DNA of 7,325 nucleotides from an uncultured Clostridiaceae bacterium (GTDB taxonomy: Bacteria; Bacillota; Clostridia; TANB77; CAG-508): positions 1 to 7,325 of the forward strand of contig CAJKDR010000048.1 in NCBI GenBank assembly GCA_905198755.1, written 5' to 3'. The position numbers were made by a program, and so were the translations under genes. The notes below the pieces were generated by a model. It was not told the DNA's origin and did no database searches. It saw nothing but the letters and a program-made list of their open reading frames with translations. This document shows, piece by piece, positions 1 through 6,124 of the stretch (the first letter of the stretch is position 1; every line of letters begins with the position of its first letter).

Positions 1-97
1 AAGTCGAAGGTTTTTCTTTTGTTTTTACAGTTTGTCCATCTGTGAAATAATTACTTCCACCAAAATGTCCAATAACTCCTATTTTAATCTTTTTCAT
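1..97 (-). CDS. Glycosyltransferase family 4 type, N-terminal fragment (cut by window edge)
   Basis: Only the first 32 codons are present; the gene runs off the left end. The ATG at 95-97 is followed by a hydrophobic beta-strand with the motif KIGVIGHFGG and then DGQTVKTK (about residues 5-27). This GHFGG...GQTVKTK signature is what I recall from the start of GT-B fold (family 4) glycosyltransferases in capsule clusters, where the first strand and glycine-rich loop belong to the acceptor-binding half. The start lies inside the end of the upstream ATP-grasp gene, overlapping it by 14 bases, with a purine-rich but not canonical ribosome site, so translation is probably coupled. It would add a sugar to the lipid-linked oligosaccharide in the cytoplasm. 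Donor and acceptor cannot be told. Seen: start, motif, overlap. Inferred: family and role. Confidence 0.7.
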   Translation of the reverse strand, partial: MKKIKIGVIGHFGGSNYFTDGQTVKTKEKPST

Positions 98-983
98 ACT
101 TTCTTCTTTCTAAATCTATATTTAATTTTTTTCCTAAAGCAAGATCTGCTTCTTTGGGATCAAATTTTATAATTCCTCCACCTGGAGTAAATGTCAACTC
201 TGATAATAGAATTTTACCTTGTATATCATACAAATCCACTCTTACCATTTGAAAATCTTCTCCAAATTTTTCTGCTACTTTTATCATTTCAGGTAATAAT
301 GTTGTTAATTTTTCTTTTTTTACTGGGTAAGATAAATTTTTAAACTTTGCTAAACTACCATCTATATTATAATAAGTTAAATGTTCTTCAATTCCTTCTC
401 CTAATCCTCCTGCAACTGATAAAAATGTAGCCTTTCCATTAAATACATATATATTATAATTTATAACTTCGCCTTCCAAAAATTTCTCACATATTATCTT
501 TCTTTTTATCCTACTATAATGAGGCTCTGCATTGTATTTTCCAAAATCTTCTTTCATCCACTTATTTAGTGTTTTTCTTATCTTTTTAAAATTAATTTTA
601 CTTTTATCTTTTACAATAATATTATATCCACAACCATGATTACACTTTAAAACAAATTTTTCTGGTAATTGATTAAAATCTATATCATTAGCATTATCCC
701 ATACCCCTAATAATTCATTTAAATATTGTTGCATATTTTTTTCTTTAATATATTTTCTCACTTCATATTTATCTGTACAGCTAATAGCTAACTTATTATT
801 AGGCCATTCATATAATTTTAACCATTGTATTTTTTCATTAAATGTTTTTGGTTCTTTTAAATTTAATTTATATTTTAATTCATGTTTAAAGTATATTTTT
901 GATACTACTTCTGGTTTCGTTAGATTATATGCCATAACTTGCGCTTTTCTTCTCAAATCATATTTTAATCCTCTATCTGACAT
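84..983 (-). CDS. TupA-like ATP-grasp protein (polysaccharide modification)
   Basis: Complete 299-residue protein of the ATP-grasp family that includes TupA of teichuronopeptide synthesis; such genes are often mislabelled as glycosyltransferases. Visible family marks are FNEKIQW (48-54), TDKYEVR (70-76), the nucleotide-binding strand FVLKCNHGCGYN (110-121), ICEKFLEG (164-171), and a C-terminal metal/phosphate site with VRVDLY (247-252) and SELTFTPGGG (261-270), in which Asp250 and Glu262 are likely ligands. ATP-grasp enzymes make an acyl phosphate and join it to an amine. In TupA the proposed product is an amide between an amino acid and a sugar acid, so here it may decorate the surface polymer; the real substrates are unknown. 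The ATG at 981-983 has a near-perfect ribosome site (AAGGAGG at 991-997, 7-base spacer). The gene overlaps the upstream family 2 glycosyltransferase by 19 bases and the downstream glycosyltransferase by 14. No signal peptide is seen, so it is probably cytoplasmic. Confidence 0.85.
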   Translation of the reverse strand: MSDRGLKYDLRRKAQVMAYNLTKPEVVSKIYFKHELKYKLNLKEPKTFNEKIQWLKLYEWPNNKLAISCTDKYEVRKYIKEKNMQQYLNELLGVWDNANDIDFNQLPEKFVLKCNHGCGYNIIVKDKSKINFKKIRKTLNKWMKEDFGKYNAEPHYSRIKRKIICEKFLEGEVINYNIYVFNGKATFLSVAGGLGEGIEEHLTYYNIDGSLAKFKNLSYPVKKEKLTTLLPEMIKVAEKFGEDFQMVRVDLYDIQGKILLSELTFTPGGGIIKFDPKEADLALGKKLNIDLERRKYEKD

Positions 984-1756
984 TTGATTTCCTCCTTGAA
1001 ATATACAGTTTTTTTTAATAATCCAAAAAACATATTTCTAAAAGTATTAAATAAGCTGCATATAATATTTTTGTGTTCTGCATCTCTATATAATTTATAA
1101 TGCCATTTTATCAATGATATATAGCTATGATTGCTAATACTTCCAGTTCTTTTTCTATACATTGCTAAATTTTCATCTAATAAATAACAATTAGCTTTTT
1201 GGCAAACTTTTAGCCACATTGCATAATCATTATTTTTCTTTATATTTTCTATTTGAATTAGTCCAATTATTTCTGCATCATACATTACAGTTAAGCAGCC
1301 AGGCCAGCAATAATTATACATGCCTGTTTTTGTTATTTTCTTAGGACCTGTTACTTTCTTACCATTTGGTACACTATTCTCATCAATCTCAATATAATTT
1401 GTATAACTAAAATAATAATTATTATCTTTCATAAATTTAATTTGTCTTTCTAGTTTATCTTCTTTCCATAAATCATCACTATCTAAAAAAGCAATCCATT
1501 TTCCTTTTGCTTCTCTTAAAGCTTTATTTCTACTTACCGCAGCTCCACTATTTTTATTGTTCTTCATATAAATAATTCTATTATCATTTATACTTTTTAT
1601 AATTTCATCTGTATTATCTGATGAACAGTCGTCGACGATAAGTAGTTCCCAATTTTTATATGTTTGATTAAACACAGAATTTATTGTTTCTCTTATGAAT
1701 TTTCCTGTATTATATGATGGCATTATTATTGATACCAGTTCTTTTTCTGTACTCAT
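965..1756 (-). CDS. Family 2 glycosyltransferase
   Basis: Complete 263-residue inverting GT-A fold transferase. The N-terminal strand VSIIMPSYNTG (8-18) begins the nucleotide-binding fold, LLIVDDCSSDNT (38-49) binds the UDP part of the donor, GAAVSRNKAL (71-80) follows, and LDSDD (91-95) holds the metal-binding DXD motif. NNDYAMWLK (175-183) occupies the place of the usual ED catalytic-base motif, with Asp177 as the candidate base. There is no clear membrane helix, but the C-terminal part (about 215-255) is basic and aromatic and may touch the membrane. It probably adds one sugar to the undecaprenyl-linked intermediate made by the PglC-like enzyme encoded just upstream, 12 bases away. The ATG at 1754-1756 is preceded by AAGGGG at a suitable distance. 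Isoleucine codon use (ATA 14, ATT 11, ATC 2 by hand count) is much less ATA-biased than in the first two genes of the operon. Donor sugar unknown. Confidence 0.93.
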   Translation of the reverse strand: MSTEKELVSIIMPSYNTGKFIRETINSVFNQTYKNWELLIVDDCSSDNTDEIIKSINDNRIIYMKNNKNSGAAVSRNKALREAKGKWIAFLDSDDLWKEDKLERQIKFMKDNNYYFSYTNYIEIDENSVPNGKKVTGPKKITKTGMYNYCWPGCLTVMYDAEIIGLIQIENIKKNNDYAMWLKVCQKANCYLLDENLAMYRKRTGSISNHSYISLIKWHYKLYRDAEHKNIICSLFNTFRNMFFGLLKKTVYFKEEIKCQIED

Positions 1757-1768
1757 TCTTTCCCCTTA

Positions 1769-2425
1769 TTATACATGCAATTTTTCTTTATATTCTTTTT
1801 CTGTTATTTTGCCAGTTCTTAGCAAATAATCACACAAATCTTCTGCAGTTTCCATCCCTTCTGTTTCTATGTCTTCTCTCTTAAATACTTTTCCTATTGT
1901 TTTGAATATTATTTTTACATCATTTATAAAAGTTATATTTTTTATATATTCTAGATCATATTCTATCTTTTCTTCCCACGTTAAATTATTTCTTCCATTT
2001 ATTTGTGCTAATCCTGTCAAGCCTTGTCTTACGTCATGCCTTTTTCTTTGCTCATCTGTCATAAATAGCATATCTCTAATAAGTTGTGGCCTTGGTCCTA
2101 CTATTGCCATATCTCCTTTTAAAATATTGATTAATTCAGGTAATTCGTCTATACTTGTGCTTCTTAATATTTTTCCAAATTTTGTAAGTCTTTGCTCATC
2201 TGGCAATAAATTTCCTTCTTCATCTTTTTTGTCTGTCATTGTTCTAAATTTATATAGTGTAAATATTTTTTCATTTTTTCCTGGTCTTTGTTGTTTAAAT
2301 ATTATCGGACTTCCTAGTTTTATTTTCACTAATATTGCTGTTATTAATAATATAGGTGATAAGACAATTAATGCAATTAAACTTAATGTAAAATCTAATA
2401 TTCTTTTTATGTATTTTCTATACAT
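1769..2425 (-). CDS. pglC: PglC-type monotopic phosphoglycosyl transferase (bacterial sugar transferase)
   Basis: A 218-residue enzyme of the small bacterial sugar transferase family (PglC, EpsL). It would move a sugar phosphate from a UDP-sugar to undecaprenyl phosphate, the first membrane step of polymer synthesis. From the ATG at 2423-2425, a basic N-terminus is followed by a hydrophobic segment (about 12-34) with Ser23-Pro24, the helix-breaking pair of the re-entrant membrane helix. Then come YKFRTM (58-63), the Asp93-Glu94 catalytic dyad in SIDELPEL, IVGPRP (108-113) and LTGLAQINGR (136-145). As I recall, PglC of Campylobacter has both Ser-Pro and Asp-Glu at these same numbers, which supports this start. 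A TTG 12 bases upstream would lie 1 base from the AAAGGAG ribosome site and is unlikely. A 30-residue acidic/basic tail follows the core. Pairing with the dehydratase and aminotransferase suggests a bacillosamine-like substrate, but specificity is inferred. Confidence 0.9.
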   Translation of the reverse strand: MYRKYIKRILDFTLSLIALIVLSPILLITAILVKIKLGSPIIFKQQRPGKNEKIFTLYKFRTMTDKKDEEGNLLPDEQRLTKFGKILRSTSIDELPELINILKGDMAIVGPRPQLIRDMLFMTDEQRKRHDVRQGLTGLAQINGRNNLTWEEKIEYDLEYIKNITFINDVKIIFKTIGKVFKREDIETEGMETAEDLCDYLLRTGKITEKEYKEKLHV

Positions 2426-2438
2426 ATTAATTCTCAAA

Positions 2439-2445
2439 CTCCTTT
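2439..2445 (-). promoter_or_regulatory. Ribosome binding site of the PglC-like gene
   Basis: AAAGGAG on the minus strand lies just after the aminotransferase stop codon (2447-2449). It is 1 base from an upstream TTG (2435-2437) and 13 bases from the ATG at 2423-2425. One base is too close for initiation, so the ATG is preferred, although 13 bases is longer than usual. Family numbering of the Ser-Pro and Asp-Glu pairs agrees with the ATG. Confidence 0.55.
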
Positions 2446-2446
2446 T

Positions 2447-3667
2447 TTAAAAACAGTTTTTTATAACTTCTATTATTTTCTTTTGTTGTTCTTCTGTCAT
2501 TTTGTTATCTGATGGTAAACACAATCCTCTTTCAAATATATCCATTCCTACATCTATTTTTTCATTTTGAATATATGCATTTGTATTTGCCCTTCCATTT
2601 CCTTTTTTAGTAATAAAAGGATTGTTTCTAAAGATTGGTTGCATATGCATTGGTTTCCATATTGGTCTACCTTCTGCATTAATTGAAGCTATTGCCTCTA
2701 AAATTTCAGTAGGACAACTCTTTCCTTCTTCACTTATATATAATGCCTCGTTTTCACTTCTTACTTGTTTACACATAGCTTTCTTATCTATTATCATACA
2801 AGAAAGCCAGTAGTTTGGTTCACATTCTTCTGGTATTGGATTCATTTTTACTGGTAAATCCTTCAAGCCTTCTTTATATCTTTCATATATCACTTTTTTT
2901 TGAGCAATATGTTCTTCTAAGTAAGGATATTGTCCTCTAACAACTCCTGCAATAACATTACTCATTCTATAGTTGTAACCTATTTCTTCATGTTGGTACC
3001 ATGGTGCATTTTCTCTTGCTTGAGTTGACCATTTTCTTGCTTTGTTTGCTGATTCTATATCGTCAGTTAACAACATTCCACCACTTGACCCAGTAATAAT
3101 TTTATTTCCATTAAAAGAAATACAATTAAATTTTCCAAATGTTCCTGTTTGTTTCCCTTTATATGAAGCTCCTAAGCTTTCAGCTGCATCTTCTATAACA
3201 ATAGCATTATGTTCTTTTGCAATTTTCATTATTTCATCTATTTTTCCTGGCGTTCCATATAAGTGTGCTACTACAATTACTTTAACATCTGGATAGATTT
3301 CAAATGCTTTTTTCAATGTCTCTGGATCCATATTCCAAGAATCATACTCTGTGTCTATAAATACTGGTATTCCACCCTCATATGTTATAGGATTTACAGT
3401 TGCACTAAATGTCATATCTGAGCAGAAAACTTTATCTCCTGGTTTTACTCCAGCTAATTTTACTGCTAAATGTAGTGCTGCTGTTCCTGCAGATAGCGCT
3501 ACTGAATATTTACATCCTACTTTCTCACAAGTAATTCTTTCAACTTCATTAATATTTTCTCCCACAGTGCTCATCCAATTAGTTTCATAAGCTTCTTTTA
3601 CATATTTTATTTCTTCTCCATGCATTGTGGGTGATGAAAGCCACACTTTGTTTTCAAATGGTTTCAT
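2447..3667 (-). CDS. epsN: DegT/DnrJ/EryC1/StrS family sugar aminotransferase (EpsN/PglE-like)
   Basis: A 406-residue pyridoxal phosphate enzyme that would transfer an amino group, usually from glutamate, to a UDP-4-keto-6-deoxy sugar in the cytoplasm. The phosphate-binding SAGTAALH (59-66), the pyridine-binding Asp160 in VIEDAAES, the internal-aldimine Lys189 in SFNGNKIIT, and the C-terminal RPIWKPMHMQP (334-344) and GLCLPSDNKMT (381-391) are all present, so it should be active. Much of the chain resembles EpsN of Bacillus subtilis and PglE as I remember them. Compared with EpsN it has extra residues around 298-330 and 352-372. The ATG at 3665-3667 is chosen because it forms an ATGA overlap with the VanZ stop, has a purine-rich ribosome site with AAGGAAG, and begins exactly where homology begins. 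An ATG 78 bases further upstream would add 26 unlike, basic residues inside the VanZ gene. The natural partner is the dehydratase encoded two genes upstream. Confidence 0.92.
   Translation of the reverse strand: MKPFENKVWLSSPTMHGEEIKYVKEAYETNWMSTVGENINEVERITCEKVGCKYSVALSAGTAALHLAVKLAGVKPGDKVFCSDMTFSATVNPITYEGGIPVFIDTEYDSWNMDPETLKKAFEIYPDVKVIVVAHLYGTPGKIDEIMKIAKEHNAIVIEDAAESLGASYKGKQTGTFGKFNCISFNGNKIITGSSGGMLLTDDIESANKARKWSTQARENAPWYQHEEIGYNYRMSNVIAGVVRGQYPYLEEHIAQKKVIYERYKEGLKDLPVKMNPIPEECEPNYWLSCMIIDKKAMCKQVRSENEALYISEEGKSCPTEILEAIASINAEGRPIWKPMHMQPIFRNNPFITKKGNGRANTNAYIQNEKIDVGMDIFERGLCLPSDNKMTEEQQKKIIEVIKNCF
3664..3667 (-). other. ATGA stop-start overlap (VanZ gene / aminotransferase)
   Basis: The TGA stop of the VanZ gene and the ATG of the aminotransferase share bases, the usual mark of translational coupling. 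It fixes the aminotransferase start and implies that both proteins are made in linked amounts. Confidence 0.8.
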
Positions 3668-4119
3668 TTTCTTCCTTCTTTCTTTAATTTTAGAATTAGT
3701 AACATTATTACTATTCCTGTTATTACTCCTAGCGAGTCTAAACACACATCTCTTATTTCTCCGCTTCTCCCTGGCACAAATAGCTGATGAATTTCATCTG
3801 TAGCTGCATATAGTGTTCCTATTAGTTGGCTTACTATTACTTTTTTATTTGCTGATATCTTATATAAGTTAACATGTGATATTATTAGTATTCCTCCAAT
3901 TGTGTATATTGAGTAATGTGCTAGTTTCCTTACAATTGTTTCTATTTGAGATTGTTGTTCTATTGTTTTTCCTTCTAATACATTAAAGAAGTTTAGTATT
4001 GCTTTTGTTATTCCTCCACTTAATTGTGATGATTCTGTACTTGGTTGACTTGAGAATTTGAATACTATGCACATCCATATTAGTATTAGAATTATTGTTA
4101 GTATTTTTTTGTTTTTCAT
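3664..4119 (-). CDS. VanZ-family membrane protein
   Basis: A 151-residue integral membrane protein of the VanZ-like family, normal length for single-domain members. It shows about four membrane segments (roughly 6-20, 66-84, 95-110 and 127-145). The family signatures are FSSQPS (22-27), RKLAHYSIYTIGG (64-76), ATDEIHQLFVPGRSGE (106-121) and DVCLDSLG (124-131), with polar and charged residues at membrane edges. VanZ itself gives low-level teicoplanin resistance; the biochemical activity of the family is not well defined, and nothing here indicates an antibiotic cluster. It starts 33 bases after the dehydratase stop with AAGGAAAA as its ribosome site, and its TGA overlaps the ATG of the aminotransferase (ATGA), so the two are translationally coupled. 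Its position among lipid-linked sugar genes suggests a role at the membrane step of polymer synthesis. That role is inference only. Confidence 0.9.
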   Translation of the reverse strand: MKNKKILTIILILIWMCIVFKFSSQPSTESSQLSGGITKAILNFFNVLEGKTIEQQSQIETIVRKLAHYSIYTIGGILIISHVNLYKISANKKVIVSQLIGTLYAATDEIHQLFVPGRSGEIRDVCLDSLGVITGIVIMLLILKLKKEGRK

Positions 4120-4152
4120 GATTTTCCTTATTTTTATAATTTTGATAAAGTG

Positions 4153-6042
4153 TTATACTTTTACAGGTTCTTTTTCTGATTTTTCTTGTTTGTTTTTGTT
4201 TATGTATGTTGGTACTACTTCTTGTATTGTATCTTTTATTTCTTCTATTGGTGTTTCTTCATTTTCTATTAGTTTCTTTAATTTTGCTAATTTTTCTAGT
4301 ATGTCTTTTTCATCTAATTGTGTTGGTTCACCTATAAATATTTTTTTGTTTTCTGTTTTTTGTAGCCCTTCTTCTTTCATTAATAATTCTTCGTATAGCT
4401 TTTCTCCTGGTCTTAGTCCTGTAAATACTATTGGTATATCTATGTCTGGTTCATATCCTGATAGTTTTATTAAACTTACTGCTAAATCATATATTTTTAC
4501 TGGCTCTCCCATGTCTAATACAAATATTTCTCCACCTTTTGCATAGCTCATTGCTTGTAGTACTAGTTGTGCCGCTTCTGGTATTGTCATGAAATATCTT
4601 ATTATATCTTTATGTGTTACTGTTACTGGTCCACCTTCTGATATTTGTTTTTTAAATAGTGGTACTACTGATCCATTGCTTCCTAAAACATTTCCGAATC
4701 TTACTGCCGCATATTCTGTTTTGCTTGTTTTGTTTTTTACTTGTATTATCATTTCACAAAGTCTTTTTGTTGCTCCCATTATATTTGTTGGGTTAACTGC
4801 TTTGTCTGTTGATATTAATATCATTTTTCTTGCTTTGTATTTATCTGCACAATTTGCTACATTGTATGTTCCAAATACATTATTTTTTATAGCTTCTAAT
4901 GGACTATTTTCCATTAATGGTACATGTTTATGTGCTGCAGCATGAAATACTAAATATGGATTATATGTTTCAAATACACTTTCTAGTTTCTTTAAGTCTC
5001 TAACACTTCCTACTATTGCATCTATCTCTATATGTTTGTATATTGATTTTAGTTCTAGTTCTATATCGTATAAATTATTTTCATATATATCAAATAGTAC
5101 CATTCTGCTTGGATTATATTTTATTATTTGTCTGCATAGTTCTGAGCCTATTGAACCACCAGCTCCTGTTATTAATATTGTTTTTCCTTCTATTAATGTA
5201 CCTATCTTTTTATTGTCTAATTTTACTGGATCTCTTCCTAAAATATCTTCTATGTCTACTTCTCTTAAGTTTTGATACATATTTTTATTTCTTATAATAT
5301 CTTCTGTTGTTGGTAATATTCTTATTTTTTTACCTGTTTCTTGGCATATTTCTAGTATTTCTTTTTTCTTCTTTTTATCTATTTTTGATATTGCGAAAAA
5401 TATTTCGTCTATTTCTTTTTTATTACAGATATTTACTATTTGATTTCTATTTCCTATAACATCTATACCATTTATTGAACAATTTAATTTTGATTTATCA
5501 TCATCAATAATTCCAACTATGTTATACTTTTCATTCATTGTTTGTTTTATTGATTTTATTATATCTCTTCCTGCATATCCAGCACCTATAATTAGTACAT
5601 TATATCTTTTTCCATCTCCTGAGTCTCTTTCTTGCATTAATAAACTCATAAAAAATCTAATTGCTATTCTTAATCCTACTATTCCTATACTTGTTATAAA
5701 TGCACCTAATATTTGTTTTCTTACACTATTTATGTCTATTTTTAATATGAATCTTGTTGCTGCTAATGTTATTCCTGCTAGTAAACATGCAAAAATATAT
5801 ACAAAATAGTCTTTTCCATTTTCAAATCTTGTTATATGTTTATATACTTTTAAGAATATAAAATATATTTCATATACTGCTATCGCAATTAAAACAGAGT
5901 TTTTTATTGTTACAAGATTTGTTGCTGAAAATATTATTTCTTTATTTGTTAATAGAATATTAGCTACTACAGCTGATATTGAAATTATGCATACATCCAT
6001 TAAGAACATTAGTAACTTACTATAACTATTTATTATTTTCAT
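4153..6042 (-). CDS. pglF: Membrane-anchored UDP-GlcNAc 4,6-dehydratase (PglF/CapD/EpsC type)
   Basis: A 629-residue protein of the long, membrane-bound nucleotide-sugar dehydratase/epimerase family. Four membrane helices lie at about 8-32, 47-67, 79-100 and 109-135. A first Rossmann segment has VLIIGAGYAGRDI (149-161). A CoA-binding-like region follows, then the catalytic SDR domain with NAD motif ILITGAGGSIGSE (289-301), FHAAAHKHVPLME (366-378) and STDKAVNPTNIMGATK (411-426). In ordinary SDR enzymes the last motif would be YxxxK; here Met422 replaces Tyr and Thr412-Asp413-Lys414 would do catalysis, the PglF-type inverting 4,6-dehydratase arrangement. RPGEKLYEELL (544-554) closes the domain, followed by a charged tail. 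Predicted reaction: UDP-GlcNAc to a UDP-4-keto-6-deoxy-hexosamine, the substrate of the aminotransferase encoded downstream. The ATG at 6040-6042 follows GAGGGG with a 6-base spacer. All 37 Ile codons after base 5221 towards the 3' end are ATA, while the first half also uses ATT (10) and ATC (1). Confidence 0.93.
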   Translation of the reverse strand: MKIINSYSKLLMFLMDVCIISISAVVANILLTNKEIIFSATNLVTIKNSVLIAIAVYEIYFIFLKVYKHITRFENGKDYFVYIFACLLAGITLAATRFILKIDINSVRKQILGAFITSIGIVGLRIAIRFFMSLLMQERDSGDGKRYNVLIIGAGYAGRDIIKSIKQTMNEKYNIVGIIDDDKSKLNCSINGIDVIGNRNQIVNICNKKEIDEIFFAISKIDKKKKKEILEICQETGKKIRILPTTEDIIRNKNMYQNLREVDIEDILGRDPVKLDNKKIGTLIEGKTILITGAGGSIGSELCRQIIKYNPSRMVLFDIYENNLYDIELELKSIYKHIEIDAIVGSVRDLKKLESVFETYNPYLVFHAAAHKHVPLMENSPLEAIKNNVFGTYNVANCADKYKARKMILISTDKAVNPTNIMGATKRLCEMIIQVKNKTSKTEYAAVRFGNVLGSNGSVVPLFKKQISEGGPVTVTHKDIIRYFMTIPEAAQLVLQAMSYAKGGEIFVLDMGEPVKIYDLAVSLIKLSGYEPDIDIPIVFTGLRPGEKLYEELLMKEEGLQKTENKKIFIGEPTQLDEKDILEKLAKLKKLIENEETPIEEIKDTIQEVVPTYINKNKQEKSEKEPVKV

Positions 6043-6073
6043 CCCAATCCCCTCATTTTATTTATGTAGAATT

Positions 6074-6107
6074 GTAGAAGATATGTATTTATATCTTCTA
6101 CTTTTTT
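6074..6107 (+). terminator. Hairpin with U-tract on the plus strand, between LCP and dehydratase genes
   Basis: A perfect 11-base-pair inverted repeat (arms 6074-6084 and 6091-6101, loop of 6) is followed on the plus strand by six T (6102-6107). That is the layout of an intrinsic terminator for transcription running rightwards, against the operon. Read along the operon the stem is preceded by six A and followed by a mixed sequence, so it should not be a standard terminator for the operon; it may act as an RNA stability or processing element after the LCP gene. No plus-strand gene is visible to its left, so its purpose is unclear. The T-tract opens an 18-base AT palindrome (6102-6119). Confidence 0.45.
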
Positions 6108-6124
6108 ATATATAAAAAACTGTT

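Noticed and set aside
2426..2437. TTG start for the PglC-like gene
   Set aside because: The ribosome site is only 1 base away. The ATG at 2423-2425 also places the Ser-Pro and Asp-Glu pairs at the numbers remembered for PglC.
1869..2450. Long plus-strand open frame opposite the PglC-like gene
   Set aside because: It is the shadow of a well-supported gene; the translation is low-complexity (Ser, Ile, Leu, Phe) and matches no family. The same holds for the other plus-strand frames within 2622-6837.
3665..3745. Upstream ATG giving a 432-residue aminotransferase
   Set aside because: It would add 26 Asn/Arg/Lys-rich residues with no family match and overlap the VanZ gene by 82 bases. The internal ATG has an ATGA junction and starts where homology starts.
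3664..4119. Glycopeptide resistance cluster
   Set aside because: Only a VanZ-family protein is present, with no ligase, dehydrogenase, dipeptidase or two-component system. The family is common outside resistance clusters.
6061..6124. Transcription terminator ending the LCP transcript along the operon
   Set aside because: On the operon strand the stem is followed by a mixed sequence, not a T-run, and no convincing new promoter is seen before the dehydratase gene, so the genes are probably co-transcribed.
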